From NCBI GenBank assembly GCA_011800805.1, contig MPNW01000622.1:36312-100311 (forward strand): DNA of 64,000 bases, read 5' to 3'. The notes under the pieces are model-generated. The model saw nothing but the letters and a program-made list of their open reading frames with translations. It made no database searches and was not told the origin of the DNA. Of the stretch, positions 46,455-59,460 are shown piece by piece. The DNA comes from Hirudo medicinalis. Its lineage: Eukaryota; Annelida; Clitellata; Hirudinida; Hirudinidae. Position numbers and translations under genes: made by a program. The first letter of the stretch is position 1. Each line of letters starts with the position of its first letter.

Positions 46455-48410
46455 CTCTCTCTCTTATTGCCTCACTCTCATCCTATTCGGTCATCCACGT
46501 TTTTTTCGTTTTTCTTTGGAAAGACCTGTGATCATCCCGGTTTTCCAGGTTTCAAATCCGAGCTCAATGATGTTATGTTTTCGAACGGTCACCTTGACTG
46601 ACGCCCTTGATTGATTGATTGATTATGTAGAGGGTGAGCCGACTTACCTATGACTGATGTAGATGATGGTGGTGATAATAATGAAGGTGATGACGATGTA
46701 ATGAAGGTTTTGATTTCACTTGATGATGAAACATTCGGAAGACGAGGCTGAGCAGAAAATCATGATGATCATGATTGTCACGTGCTCTTCCTGTGGTTAT
46801 TTAAGTAATTATCGCAGCTTCTAATTAGTGTAACATGACCAATGTTTTTTTCTTCGAATCGTTAAGTCCCATTAGTTAGTGCGGCTTTTGATGTTCGAAG
46901 GTGTTGGTAAATTGCTGACCGAAGCCCTTAAATTGTATCTCCTCTTTTGGGACTTTCCAGATAAACCCGCCACTTATGTCGTCTGGCCATCCTTGTAATT
47001 TCCAAATGATCATCAATTTATCATCATCATCATCATCCCGTTTCATCGTCGTCGTCTTCATCCTCGCTACCTAGAGCTATAGAAGAGCACATGGGTCTGC
47101 GAGAGATTGTTAAAAACCAGCTTTTGGAGTGGCGGCCGTTTCGTCGGTGAACTGAAACTGAATTGGTCGAATATTAATTAAGCTCTCGATTGAATAATTT
47201 ATGTTAATCCAACGATTAGCATTAATTATGTTAATTACTTTCGTATGGCAATAATAGAGAGACGATAATACACGAAAACGTTCGGTCTGAGAATCGAGAA
47301 TACTCGTCGGTGCCTTGAAACCTGTTACCTGAGGTCTTGTTGTGCAATAGTTGAGTTGTTGCTGAGTGTTGTTGAGTTGTTGTAGGAGGACTTCTAGAGG
47401 TGAGTATTTCTCTCTTCTTGTGAGGTCTTCAATAAATTGATGTTTCAATTGTTGTTGCTCAGGTGAGCAATGTTAATATTTACATAATACAAATGTCAAC
47501 AAGATTGTTGTTAATATTATTGTTATTATTATTGTTGTTGATGATGATGATGATTGCTACCTGTGGTATTTGTTAACCGCTGTTAGCTCAACGTGACGAA
47601 TTCTATTATCGTCGTCATGGAAGCTGTTTTTAATTGAATACAAGATGTGCTACTCGTGCCCGTTTGTATGTTTGTACGTTTGTATGTTTTCTCTGCTCCA
47701 TCACGTTTCATCCTTGGTTGTCCAAGAATAATTCAATTATTCATTCGCTCAATTATCGTCCCACCGTTCTTGCATTTGCTTCCTGTTAGCTCACGTTATA
47801 ACATGTTTGGTGCTTTTTATAAATTTGACCTTAAATCGAATAAATGATTTGATTGATTGATTAACACTTCGGTGAAATAATAATAATAATAATAATAATA
47901 ATATTAAAACAATATTAATAATAATGATGATGATGATAATAATAACAATAACAATAATAATATTTAACGTGATTATTACAAACATACAAGAGCAACCTCG
48001 TTAGTCAGAACAGTGCATGGCAACCTGAAACTCTCTCCGCACCTGGAATGTTGAGGAGGATTTCTTTTTCTCAGAAGTTCTTCCATCTTTTCATCCTCAT
48101 TTGGAGCTTCGTTATTGAAATTAACTGACTGCATCACGTCTTCACCGCCTCACCATCTTTCAGCGCTGCCTTTAATCATCATCACCACCGCTATCATCGC
48201 ATCGATAATAAACGTCATAATTATTATCGTCATCATCACCATCATCATCATCGTCGTCATCATCATCATCGTCGTCGTATCATCATTTCATCATTGATCC
48301 CATCACCACGGGTTGTTTCTGGCCTTGCATTGAAACTACTCTTGAGTTAATTGAGTATCAGGTAACCACTGAGATGATAATTATACTGCTGCTGGTGATG
48401 ATGATGGTGA

Positions 48411-48546
48411 TTGATTGATGGATGGATGGATGGTTGTGGATGATGGTGAGATGATATTTCTTTTTATCATACATTCGATGATAATTATACTGCTGCTGGT
48501 GATGATGGTGATGGATGGATGGATGGATGGATGGATGGATGGATGG
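48411..48546. repeat. (GATG)n microsatellite, two blocks
   Basis: Two gatggatgg arrays separated by a unique stretch. A 34-bp segment (gatgataattatactgctg then ctggtgatgatg) appears twice, at about 48371 and 48477, showing a local tandem duplication. Confidence 0.9.
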
Positions 48547-48814
48547 GCGATGCTTAGAAACAAGAGCTGCTGTAACTGTCCAGTCGCAACTGTAGTCTGC
48601 AACATTAACAACATGATGACATCTTACAATGTTCTGGTAATGTTATCACTTTTTAATGTAAATTACGAACAGAAATGACATACAATTACGTCACATCGTC
48701 ATGGGAACGCAGGCCTTAAAAATGGCGACCGGAAATGCTTCGTGCTTATTTTTAGCGGGAGCCGGAAGTCGTTGAAATTCTTGAGTTTCTCTGCTAAACT
48801 ACGTCACAAACTGG

Positions 48815-48893
48815 GTGGGTGTGTTAGGGGTGGATGGATGGGTGTGTTAGGGGGTGGATGGATGGGTGGGTGTGTTACGGGGGTGGATGGGTT
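48815..48893. repeat. G-rich minisatellite (GGGTGTGTTAGGGGTGGATGGAT)
   Basis: Three to four imperfect copies of gggtgtgttaggg then gtggatggatgg. Strand asymmetry (G-rich) is strong. Confidence 0.75.
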
Positions 48894-49039
48894 GGTGGAG
48901 TTGTGAACGTGTGACCTGGAGAAGACAGTCATAGTAGTGATCCGTACAGATCCGATGTTTAAAGTAGCCTTCCATTGATATTGGCATATTTAATATCTCA
49001 CTTATCGATGTATTAATGAGAATAATAATTATTTATCTT

Positions 49040-49330
49040 AACGAATATTATGATTATTATAATTAGCCGTCTATTGCATCATTCTCACACCGTCATGTTT
49101 ACCTAATTAGCCTCCACTAATTAACATATTCATCAATTAAACATTCTGAGTAGGTAAGAGTAATTGCCCCCCGGCCAGCGACAGTCTAATTGGTTATAAC
49201 TCAGGTGCCAATATTTACCTGTATTGGCAATCACTTGGCCGGTCGATTTTGATGTGCCAGGTAGAGATGGGGTCGCTTTGATAATTATAATTGGCTTTTG
49301 ATTTAGCATTAGGTGACCGCCTTAATGTAT
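49040..49330. promoter_or_regulatory. candidate cis-regulatory block (homeodomain/forkhead-type motifs)
   Basis: A non-repetitive island inside the microsatellite region. It has several TAATTA/CTAATTA cores (49055-49150), ATTGCATC, CAATATTTACCTG (forkhead-like), CAGGTG (E-box) and paired TTGGCAATCACTTGGCC. Motif density is suggestive only, and no conservation can be tested here. Confidence 0.25.
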
Positions 49331-49476
49331 CTCGCAGTTTCTCAGTTTTTGTCTCGTTGGCCTTCTGCCATTCGCCTCTTCTCCCTGATGTGATCTAAGT
49401 ACAAAAGCTCAAGATGTTATCGAGATGTATAATCATCGTATCATGCCTGGGACCTAAACCGGTATTATTATTATTA

Positions 49477-49526
<50 letters not shown>

Positions 49527-50719
49527 TTGAGGGCAGATAGATTTCTCATTGTCGCGGCCCTGCGTGGAACGAATGAAATAAGCCCATGAAAATTCAACTT
49601 TGTCTTGTTTAAGATTGTATTATTTACTCTGCTCTTTTGATAAGCTCGTGAATTTTTACACAGTCTGGTCTTTAGATTACCATTTTACCATCTCTCACTC
49701 GTCTCATCCACTTATTCGTCTCCATTCATTCGCTCAAATCAGTCGAGCGTGCATGGATTCCTTTACCTGACCTCATCTGGTATCCTGCTTAACCAGGCCT
49801 TGGATCATCGTGGTGCCAATGCAGGTAAAAACTGACAACACGCTGAAGAAGATGTCTGCCCCTGACAACGAGGTGGCGTCTCTAGCGACACTAGTAATTA
49901 TTGGTAGCGATATCACAAATCATATTATTAAGATAATTAAATATGTGTTTGAAATTATGAGCTACTGTTTGTAATGCTATTGTACATTTTCGTCTTGTAA
50001 TCCTTGTTTAGTTATTAACCTTGTGGTGATGATGATGATGATGATTATTATCATTATTATTATTAGCGTCATCATCACCATTGCGATCTGTAATCAGCAA
50101 TTGAGCAATCCTCTCTCTTACTATCGATTGCATCATGACTGTTTGAGTTCCTCGTAAATAAGTTGACTTTGCATATCCACAGGTGCAACCGCGAGCGACC
50201 TTCGGCTAATATTTCAACCCATTTACTCTCATCAACTTCTTTAAATTGAAGCAAACAAGCGAGGCATTGTTCGTGATCTGGAATGACTAACTAGACTTAA
50301 GTTTTATATTGTGACCTCATTCGTGCATCCATCCGTCTATCCAATCATCCATTTATCCATCCATCTATTTCTTCGCTCGGCTGTTCACTCATCCGTGACA
50401 CATTTACCCCAATTTTCACCTGAGTTACTTTTTTCAATCGTCGAGTGCCAGAATGTGGTGCGGTCCTGTCTGGTCTTTGTTGAAGTTGTGTTTGTATACA
50501 CACCTGTACGAGGTTCAGTGCAGGTATTCTAGAGTTCTTAAACTCGTCTGAAATGGCCTAAGTTCAATAGCTTCGCTTGTCGATTGTCAGGATTTGTTGA
50601 GTTGAGTGTTCTCGTGTGACATTTCGAACAGTCCAACGGTACATTCGACTGACTAGGCTCAGATTTATTATTAGTGCAGCCATCCGGTTATTATTATTAT
50701 GATTATTATTATTATTATG

Positions 50720-50769
<50 letters not shown>

Positions 50770-52201
50770 AGTATGATAAGACGACTAGCAATAATTACTA
50801 TTATCTTTATTACATCTTGTCAAACATAATATTCCTCCAAATACATAACTATTCTTTATCCAGTCATTGTGAATTCGCCTTCTCCTCTGCCTCTATTTCC
50901 ATCCTTCTGTTCTTTTTCTCGTCCACAAATCAGTCATCCGTGGTCATCGATTCTCCATCGATCACTCCTGTAATTGTTTCCACCTGGTCGATGTTGTTGT
51001 TGTTGTCGTCGTTGCTGCTGCTGCTATGTTTTAATGGTCGTCCTCAACAATTGCAATGTGTGACGTCTCTTCTTACTTATTCATGGTTTGTCGTAGGAGA
51101 CTTCAAATACTTTTAATAGCTCAGCTCTCAATAGTTTAAACTTAGTAATAACAATAACAACAACAACAACAACAACAACAACAATAATAATAATAATAAT
51201 AGTAATAATAATAATAATAACAATATTAGTAATAATAACAATAACTACAATACACGTAAGCAGTAGATTAGCGTAGTTTGAGTGACTCACCTGAATTATT
51301 AATAAATATCTTTTGGAGATGGTGAGAAGGAGAGAGGGGGTGGATTTAAGCCGTCTCTGGCGACTGAGAGGACTCCAGTTCACAACCGACTGGTGGTCGG
51401 TTATGTGGTTTTAAAATTCAACTCTACGTCGAACATTGAAATACTTTCCAAGATCAACTACTTGATCGTGATTGATGATTTCAATCAACAAGATCAACCA
51501 CAAAGACTCCATTTGTTTGCTCATAACTTGAATTATCAATAACTATGTATAATAGGTGAGGTTAAGTGAGGTACATCGCCTTTTCATATCTTTTGATGTG
51601 TTTCGTTGATAATGAGAGGCGTTTAGAAGCTATCGACTGAAAACTTCTCGTCACATTTCTTACTTCTCGTCGTTGGCGGTCGTTTGTTTGATTGTTTTTT
51701 ACTTTATTTTAGGGCTGCAGATCGATTATTTTTTAATCGCAATTAACGCGTTTTTAATCGCGCCATCATAAAGTTTATATCAGTTTTGCGTGGCCCTGAA
51801 GTGTAACATTTTATTAGTGCTAATAAATACGATCACACTAAAGCGATTGGTACTGGTTGTTATTGTATTGGTGTTGTATTAGTAAGAATGAGGATGATGA
51901 TATTGATGATATTGATGATGATGATGATTTTATTTGTATCACATTCATTTTATGATATTTTTTATTGTTTTCTTGAAGACTGAAAAATGTTATCCCATTC
52001 CATTGCAGGTTATAAAACATTTACTGCCTCAGACTTTCTAGTTTCAAGCCTTTGGACTACCACAATAAAACCAGATAGGGATAATAAATTCGCCGTTCTT
52101 TTGAGACGAAGTCCTTTTCACTGCCGACGCTTCAGCTGCTTCTACTACATCGACCTCAACCACCACCAACAAGCACAGCGTAGTTCTGCTTTCGAAAGAC
52201 A

Positions 52202-55200
52202 ATGGGCAACAAGCCATCGTCAGTCCACTATGACTGTCTGCCTCCACCCATCATTCCTCTGGACGATGGAAAGAAGAAGAAAAAAAAGAAGAGCAAAAAA
52301 TCTAAAGACGAAGTCGTCAAGGACACCAAGACCAACGGACTACCCCCAGCGACGTCACAGCCCGAAGTCCAATCCACTGGCACCCTGTTCCGGTCCCCGA
52401 GGAGAACGGAGGACGACACTGATGGTCAATTGAGCAAGGTCATCCTGCCAGACCAGGACTTGAACATCAAGGTGTACAAGAAGAGTAGGGACAACCTGAA
52501 TGAAAGCTTTGACAGGTGATTTCACTTCTCAAGTGCCCAGTTTTGAGAATTTGAGTGTATAAGTTGTATTGTTATCGTTATCATGAACATCTTCATCAAC
52601 ATTATCGTCATAATAATTATTATGCAGATTAGTGTAATTATGAAGGAATTATTTCTTTTAATGCATTACCATTGTTGTCACACAAATCAAAGTTATTATT
52701 ATTATTATGCAATATAATATAAAGTATTAAAATTTACAAACATATAACCATGTCGTAACCGGTTTTAATCTCGAGTTAAACAACAAAGAGAGCCATCAGC
52801 GTGTTAGGCTATTATCGCACATAAACATTTGCCACAGCTTGCTTACAAAACCATTAATGAATGATAAGTTGCACTGATAAGAAATGCAGGCTTTGTATTG
52901 TTTTGTCTCGTCTTGTATCGATGGACGGGTGGACTGAATGAGCGAGATCGAATTCGAGGAAGTTTTTCTGGACTCCAGTACGGAATTCAGTAAAAAATGC
53001 TGATGAAAACGGATCGAAGTTTGCGTAGCACGCGAACGTACCATTTTGCCAGTTTTCCATTTTTAGAATATCGTACTCACCACAGTTTACGCGCTGGTAA
53101 ACATTTACAATCGCGAACGACATTTGATACTGTTTGATGCGAAGGTGATGGCTAATGTCATCGGTTGATTGATTTCGTAAACATTGTTACTAACAATAAC
53201 AATAACANNNNNNNNNNNNNNNNNNNNNNNNNNNNNNNNNNNNNNNNNNNNNNNNNNNNNNNNNNNNNNNNNNNNNNNNNNNNNNNNNNNNNNNNNNNNN
53301 NNNNNNNNNNNNNNNNNNNNNNNNNNNNNNNNNNNTAACAATAACAATAACAGTGCTGTCAATTATGATGTGGATTCATTTATACGAGGTCCACTTCTTC
53401 TAGTTGGACTGCTTTTCAGTAGCTGTTAAGGGTTTTATGGGCTTCCTTTGATCTGCTTACTTTGGTGATATCGAGTGCTGACATTTTCATTTTTATGTTT
53501 TGACATTCTGACATCAGGTCATTAATGTTGTCAATGTCATGGCAATGACATAGATATTTTGATGTATTTAATAACAATGAAATTATAATTTAATTTAATT
53601 ACTAGTACAATATAATAAATGTATATTAACACAATGAATCGATAATCATTACTCATTTCTTCCACTTCACTTAAACAGCAGATCCAGAAGGTACAGGAGT
53701 CTACCAAGGTCGAAGAGCACAGGTTTTCGAAAGAGCACAGACACCCTGCTCTCCTGTGAGTCCAAACAGACAGAGAGAATCCTCTTCCAGCAGAGGTGCT
53801 CGACTCTGGCAAACGGAAACACGTCCTTCAACTCCAGGTGGAGCTACGTCAACGGACACGAGAGTCCCACGTTCAGACCTCCCGGATTGAAGGGTTAGGA
53901 CTGAGTGTTGTTGATGAAGTGGTTCAATGATTTTGGACTAGAAAAGAAGAGATGCTGAGTAACCATTGTTACATTGTTACAGTTGTCATAATAATTATAA
54001 AATAATTATAACATATTGAATAATATTATTATTGATACTATTTATAAGTGTCTCTGCGAAAATGACATTTACAAATCTTGAATCAAATCTTGATTGGATT
54101 GACATTGAAGTTAAAATATCTTTCAAACTAATCCACACGTTGACACTCTCAGGAATCACATTCCCCACCGAGGACGTCATCCTGAAGCATGCCTCGCTCT
54201 TCGAGAAGACTTATGTGGAATGCTTCGTCGACCATTACTATGCCTCTCTTCCCGACATGGTCCAGCTGTCCGCCATCATCATCGCCTACAAGAGAATTTA
54301 CGGACAGAATGAGGTGGACTACAGACCAATCAATCTCAGAGATTATTTCCTCTCTGAGGACGAGCAAGACTTACCCTCTGATCTGGTTTCCCTTGAGGCC
54401 AAGAAGTGGTTCGTTTTGGCCGTTCCGGACGCCATGGTGTCCGGGCTGGCCCACCTGAAGGGCAGAGCAAAAGGAGATAAATGGGATCAGTCGCAGATCC
54501 AGGCTTCCATAGATTTAGTGAGGTTCGTGACCCTCGAGGCGGCCAAAGAACTGTCGAGAATTTACGAATACCAGCTCGCAGTGGTGTCCGACGTTGCCTC
54601 CGTTCAGATCCTTGGGAGGCATGCCGCCGAGAGATCGGCAGAGTACCTCAGAAGTGGAAACAGATTTGTGGAAAGGGATTCCCTTATTGAAGGCACTGCC
54701 TATCTGCCCGCTCCCTCGGTCTCCCACAGAAACTCTTTTGGCAGCAGTCGCAGTCAGAGCCCGGGACTCGGCTACGTGTCGGCCATTTTCGGGGATGACA
54801 GGGAGCAAAGGTGGGAGGTGTCGCACGTGTTTGCCAGCTGCGGCCTGAGATTAGACGGAGGGGGTCCAGCTCATCGCAAGTCATGGCCCGTTTTCATGAC
54901 CTCCAGAGATGCTCTGCCTCTGGTTTATGGCTACAGGAGTCCAATTTATAAGAAAGACTTTGAGACGGGGACAGAAAACATCACTCAAACTGAGCTGGCC
55001 ACTTATCCTGAAGTTCTCCAGGAAAACCCGAACGACTTCCACAGGGACTACATTCCGCTGAGGATTGCTCTGTCGAATCGCAACTCTTCTTTTGACAGCC
55101 AGTCGGTCTGCAGTCTGTCCACAGATCCGAGAAGGTACGACGTCGAAAACAGAAATGGCAGAACCAGTCGTCAGTCCCACACTATGGTTGCCAGTTACAC

Positions 55201-56113
55201 TCACAAGGTCAATGGTTTCGTTAGAAACTGCACGAGAACTTCAACTCTCGCTCCCAGCGGCAGGTACGGATCGATGGCAAGGAGCGTTGAGTTTGACAAG
55301 GCGCATTACGAAAAGGGTCCTTCTCATTCCAGGTGTTTCCAGAGGGACATGCCGATCTATCAGTCGGAGAGGACTCCAGCTGCTGGAGGACGTTTCCAAA
55401 AATACTCCAACAGCAGGCCCGAGAGGATAACTTCGGTCAATGGCGAGGCCCAGCCCTATGAGAGGGGAACGTTGAGAAGGGGCGTCAACGGATGTGTCAC
55501 GACCACTCTCAATCGCCACATGAATGGCAGTGCCAGCAGCCTGAGTCGAAATCCTGTGATGACGATGGGAGGTGACAGGGCTAGCCCCACCAACGGTACC
55601 ATGAACCACAGGGTGCCTCCAAGGTGCCCTTCGGAATACCATTACATGGCCAATGGCCACTCAGGAAGCTTGGCAAGACTTCCCCCGAAGCCTCCGATCC
55701 GTTCGGTATCGACTTCGCAGTACAACAATCACCACAACGTTCCTCCTTCTCATTTTCTTAACCAAAACTTCATGGCTTCCCCTCAGACAGCCCCTGTCCT
55801 TCAGACCTTCACGAGACTTCCCCCAACCACGGAGACATCCTTCGATTGCAATCTGGAGGACGTGGTGGAGCCCCCCAAGTCAGCAGGCTCGACGAATGCC
55901 AACGGGCAGTCCAACTCCAGCACCCTGGAATTCATGGACTTTAATGCCTTCCTGAAGCTGGTCGAAAATCAGAACGCCAACCTGAAATCTCAAGGGCAGA
56001 GCCAGTCGTCACAAACTTCAAAACCAACTGCCAATGGTGGGAATCAACTGGAGACGGATTTTCCAGATGTCGAGCAGCGACCGGAGCCCGCAGCTGTCAT
56101 GTCAAACGTCTGA
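52202..56113 (+). CDS. predicted N-myristoylated polybasic protein, unknown family (829 aa)
   Basis: Three exons: 52202-52515, 53679-53893 (NAGNAG acceptor, 53682 equally possible) and 54153-56113. They join in frame to 829 codons plus stop. The N-terminus MGNKPSS fits an N-myristoylation site (Gly2, Ser6). It is followed by PPPIIPLDDG and a lysine tract (KKKKKKKSKKSK), a classic myristoyl-plus-basic membrane anchor. Exon 3 opens with a well-ordered helical-looking region (about residues 178-350: FEKTYVECFVDHYYASLPDM, LEAKKWFVLAVPDAMVSGLA, RFVTLEAAKELSRIYEYQLA). After that comes a long Ser/Arg/Pro/Asn-rich disordered part ending with STLEFMDFNAFLKLVENQN. I do not recognise the domain. Codon use and GC content are clearly coding. 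The ATG lies in a good context (gacaATGG). A role as a membrane-associated scaffold is inference. Confidence 0.85.
53208..53335. other. assembly gap (128 N) in an (AACAAT)n tract, intron 1
   Basis: N run flanked on both sides by taacaataacaataaca, so the gap is a microsatellite. It is inside intron 1 of the 829-residue protein gene and does not affect the coding sequence. Confidence 0.97.
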
Positions 56114-57546
56114 CTTTCGAATTTTTAACGGATGTTTAGATGCAGTTTTAATACCGTTTGTGGTTCATGATTCGTGTTTTTGTAGATGCCCGGGCGAGAA
56201 CTTAAAAATTATTTTGGGCCATTCTCGCTCAACGAATAAGTAAAGCATAACTGGTGTACATAAATATATGTATATTTGCTTTATTCCATAACTAACTGAC
56301 CATCATTGAGGACCAAATGTTTTATTTTGATGCGAGTAAATATTAATTTTTTTCTTATTTGCCAAGTCTCTCAGTTTCTGTTTTTTTGTGAAGACTTCAT
56401 TTCGTTCCTCGTGAGAGTCTACAATGAATTTATCAATTGCTCTCTCTGCAGTGCCTTGTTGGAAACATGTGGTTCTTAATTTAGACGGAGATTAACTTTT
56501 TTGTTTCTCAGATGATGATGATGATGATGATGACGAATAAAAAATTGTTTTACGAGTTTTAGAATTCAATGTTTTATGTTTGAGGTTTCTATGTGAGAGG
56601 ATGCAAGTTTAGCACGGCTAGCTTCTCTTCTAGGCCTGTATAGCCTTGGATGGAAGTTGTTGCTGGTATATTCAGCTGGTTTGGAAGAGGTGTCTGCTTC
56701 CATTTAAGGGGTCTACTCATTATCGCCCGCCGGGAAAGAATTTATCGACCTTCTCACTTTGTTGCTTTACAGCAACAATACTGTCGATTTTCTAGGTTGA
56801 TTCGTCTGAGCACACAGTTGAACAGTTGTTAGCATGAGAGTTTGGCCAATATAATGACTGTCCTTTTATAGGGTTATTTCTTTTTTTTATCTTTAAAACA
56901 CTTCTGGAATCTTTGAGGTGTACAAGCACTTTCATGCCAAGCTGATATTGGTCACTGTTCTGGCGCTGGATGATGCTCCAGTTTGTTCCAGCCTAACTTT
57001 TGTAAATAATTATGCTAGAGGAAATTGGATCTAGGGCTAAAGTTGAGTGGGTTGTCGTTTAATTGACAGTGACATTTTAGTTGTAAGTCAGTCGAAAACC
57101 CAGTCAACTCTAGCGTATTTTATTTAAGCGACTAAAGGATAACTAAGTATTTAACAAGTTTCATTAAATAAACATTGTAATAGGCTCTAGATTAGAAAGG
57201 TATACATTTTATTATTTATCATAAAAAATTGAATAGCTATTTATAAATTCTGAGAATGTTAAGTGATTGCCCAAAAATTCCCAAAATTGTAAAATTGTTA
57301 TTAGTATATAAAGTGTTATATAAATTGCTGATGCCATCTATTAATAGATCGAAGATAGATTTCGCAAAATAAAAAATTTAAAAAAATTATTTTAGGACGC
57401 CAGCATAAAAACTAATAACTCACACTGAGTTGAATATACCAACGTATTTTCCATCACACACTGATCTAAACATTGCATTTTGGGGAAAAACAAAACACTG
57501 GTGTGGTTGTGGCCGAAATTATTATTAGTTTGATTATCGGTTTCTA
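56114..57546. other. 3' UTR and intergenic stretch
   Basis: The 3' UTR of the preceding gene runs on to at least about 56230, with AATAAA at 56536-56541 after a (GATGAT)n run. The remainder up to the SPATA2-like start shows no supported exon. Confidence 0.5.
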
Positions 57547-59039
57547 ATGGCGACGTTTTCTCTCGGCAGGGAGATGTTGTCGACGAGTTTAGAAAAATCT
57601 CTTTTAGATGATTATAGAAATTTGATTTTATACCAAAACAACGTCAATGCGCCCATACAACATCCACAATATTCGTTCTATTATGCGGAATTCTGCCGCT
57701 TGAACGATCAAATGTACAACAAAAGAGGTTTGGAAGGTAATGATGAAAAGGAGTTTGACGTAAAAGTCAGAAAGTATTTTCTTGAGGCTGAGGCAAATCT
57801 TATCACAAACGTTTCGAACTTAATAAGGGAATCATTGTGTAAAGATGACGCTGATGTCGGTAAATTGATAGGAGCATTGATTATCATGGAAATATATGTG
57901 AAAAATCTTATTTCAATGCCCCAGAAAAAAGAATTTCACACCATACTTGTTAGTGTAAATTTGTAAAATTATCTCTTAAATACCACAAACTAGCCTACAA
58001 TCCACAACTTGGCTTGCAGACCTACTCAGGAATTTACAAGATCTGGATCGAACCTCATCTCTTGGGCACTGATTGGATGTTCCATCAGTTTGGCTATCGA
58101 AGGACAGAGAATGGTGACAGGTTTGTCCTTTCTGAGCATCTGCCAAAAGTGAATCTTGAGGTAACTGCCATGTGCTTTAGACTGGCTTCAGTAATGTGCT
58201 TCATAATTTATTTTGCACAAAAACGCATGCCTGAAGCCTCTCTCAGCATGGTTTTCGAGATCGCCAAGAGAACTCCAATTGGTGAAAATGAACTTATTCC
58301 CATTATCAAAAAGCAACTTCTTCCAAAACATAAACCATCCAGTGGTGATAACAACAATTTGACCACCAAACCAGAAACAAAAATTGTTGCCAACTCCAAT
58401 ACTGTCTTGGGAGAGATGGTGGGAGCATTTGCAGATAAAAGAGACAAGGAAATTCCTCGTGGTCCAACTACAGGAGAAGAGGAGACCAAGATTCCTCATT
58501 CGACCATAAGTCTTCGCCACAAATCACTCGACCTCAAAAACTTCATCATCCCCACTCAGCACAAACAAGATGAGAAAGTCAACAGAGGAGCAAGATCAAA
58601 AGAATTTGAGTATGCGTTCGAGGAGGTTTCTCAGCCGACTTCTTATGGGTTCTCTCAACCTTTCGGTAAAGGCCTTTCCATGCGCCTGAGCCCTGGTTTT
58701 GATCCCATAGTTGATGAAGAGGAGGATGAAGATGAATCGAATCGGTCTCCCTTCTCTAAGCCGGCCAAAGATAGGTCGAAGGGAAAGAGGGATGCAAGGG
58801 CAATAACCTTCTCAACATTCAAAAGGCAGTCACCCTCGAATGTTATGGGTTTAGCTGGGCATAGAGACATCGTTCCCAGCATCCATCAACACACACAAAC
58901 TGTTCGTCAGGTAAAAGATGATTTCGATGAGAACTCTTTCCTTGAAATAGTTTCGACGCAATTGAAGTCTGAAGACTCGTTAGAAAATTTCTTCAAAACT
59001 CGAACGGAGGATGGTAGAAATCTGGGAACATTCGAGTAG
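57547..59039 (+). CDS. tamo/SPATA2-like: SPATA2 / tamozhennic-type PUB-domain protein
   Basis: Two exons, 57547-57948 and 58020-59039 (72-nt intron, donor CTT|GTTAGT, acceptor TTGCAG), join in frame to 473 residues. The N-terminal about 200 residues form the helical PUB-type domain of this family. The signature KKEF-x-[ST]I-x-TY[ST]G at the exon junction (KKEFHTIL|TYSGIYKIW) matches vertebrate SPATA2 (KKEFRSIKTYTG). Downstream FHQFGYR and FRLASVMCFIIY follow the same plan. In vertebrates SPATA2 bridges the deubiquitinase CYLD to the LUBAC subunit HOIP in TNF/NF-kB signalling, and the fly homologue tamozhennic affects nuclear entry of Dorsal. The C-terminal half is charged and disordered (acidic VDEEEDEDE), lacks the cysteine-rich zinc finger of vertebrate SPATA2, and shows no clear tyrosine PUB-interaction motif. 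The ATG follows a short 5' leader. Assignment is from sequence pattern only. Confidence 0.8.
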
Positions 59040-59241
59040 AAGTCCCAGTCAACAGAAACTGCTAGTTTCCTTGTTTTTTATTTCTTGCATGTTGTCATCT
59101 CGACTAATGAAATGTTTGGAAGATTTTTAGTAATTGTTCTTAGTGAAATTGTCTCATGAAATAATTGTATTAATAAGATGAAGAACAAGAAGCTGTTGAG
59201 ATTTGAAAATCATCTTTTAAACTGCCCCTTAAATATTAAAG

Positions 59242-59460
59242 TTGTTGGAATTACAATTGTATCGTGCGATGATCGATGTGGTGCTTCTCTTTGACAAACG
59301 TTTTGTTTCGACAGACGATTTATTATGCAAATATAAATTGAAGAGGTGCCGGGGCCCGATGTGGGTGTTTTCGGAGTCGGCGACTTTCTCGGCCGTTGAT
59401 TCGGCACTTGCGAGCAATTATCCCCAAACAAACCTTGACTTTAATTTTAGGGAAGACTAG
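59242..59460 (+). CDS. hypothetical 72-residue ORF, possible exon
   Basis: The frame has coding-like composition: LQLYRAMIDVVLLFDKRFVS, then KYKLKRCRGPMWVFSES, and SALASNYPQTNLDFNF before the stop. It starts 200 nt after the SPATA2-like stop, on the same strand. I do not recognise it. It could be an independent small gene, the terminal exon of an isoform, or a retro-fragment. There is an acceptor-like AATATTAAAG just upstream. Confidence 0.3.
   Translation: MLELQLYRAMIDVVLLFDKRFVSTDDLLCKYKLKRCRGPMWVFSESATFSAVDSALASNYPQTNLDFNFRED

Larger units (their letters stand above)
40740..52190. other. long stretch without a recognisable gene, microsatellite-rich
   Basis: I see no supported exon chain in about 11.5 kb. 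Open frames here are mostly translations of simple repeats. It holds (TAG)n at 41713-41770, (ATG/GAT)n at 42325-42350, TTG at 44208-44236, TTA at 45005-45055, (TG)n at 46034-46062 and CATC at 46186-46205. Further tracts are CT-rich at 46410-46465, AAT at 47876-47965, ATC-rich at 48170-48290, GATG at 48415-48545, ATT at 49465-49526, TTA at 50690-50768 and AAC/AAT at 51150-51245. Non-repetitive blocks between them could be regulatory. Confidence 0.6.

Noticed and set aside
46092..46614. Overlapping short frames around CATC and CT repeats
   Set aside because: Low-complexity translations without splice or homology support.
50564..50791. Poly-Asn frame
   Set aside because: Translation of a (TTA)n tract with no splice or start support.
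54149..55660. Several antisense frames over the 829-residue protein gene
   Set aside because: They are shadows of the long plus-strand exon. Codon bias and exon structure favour plus.
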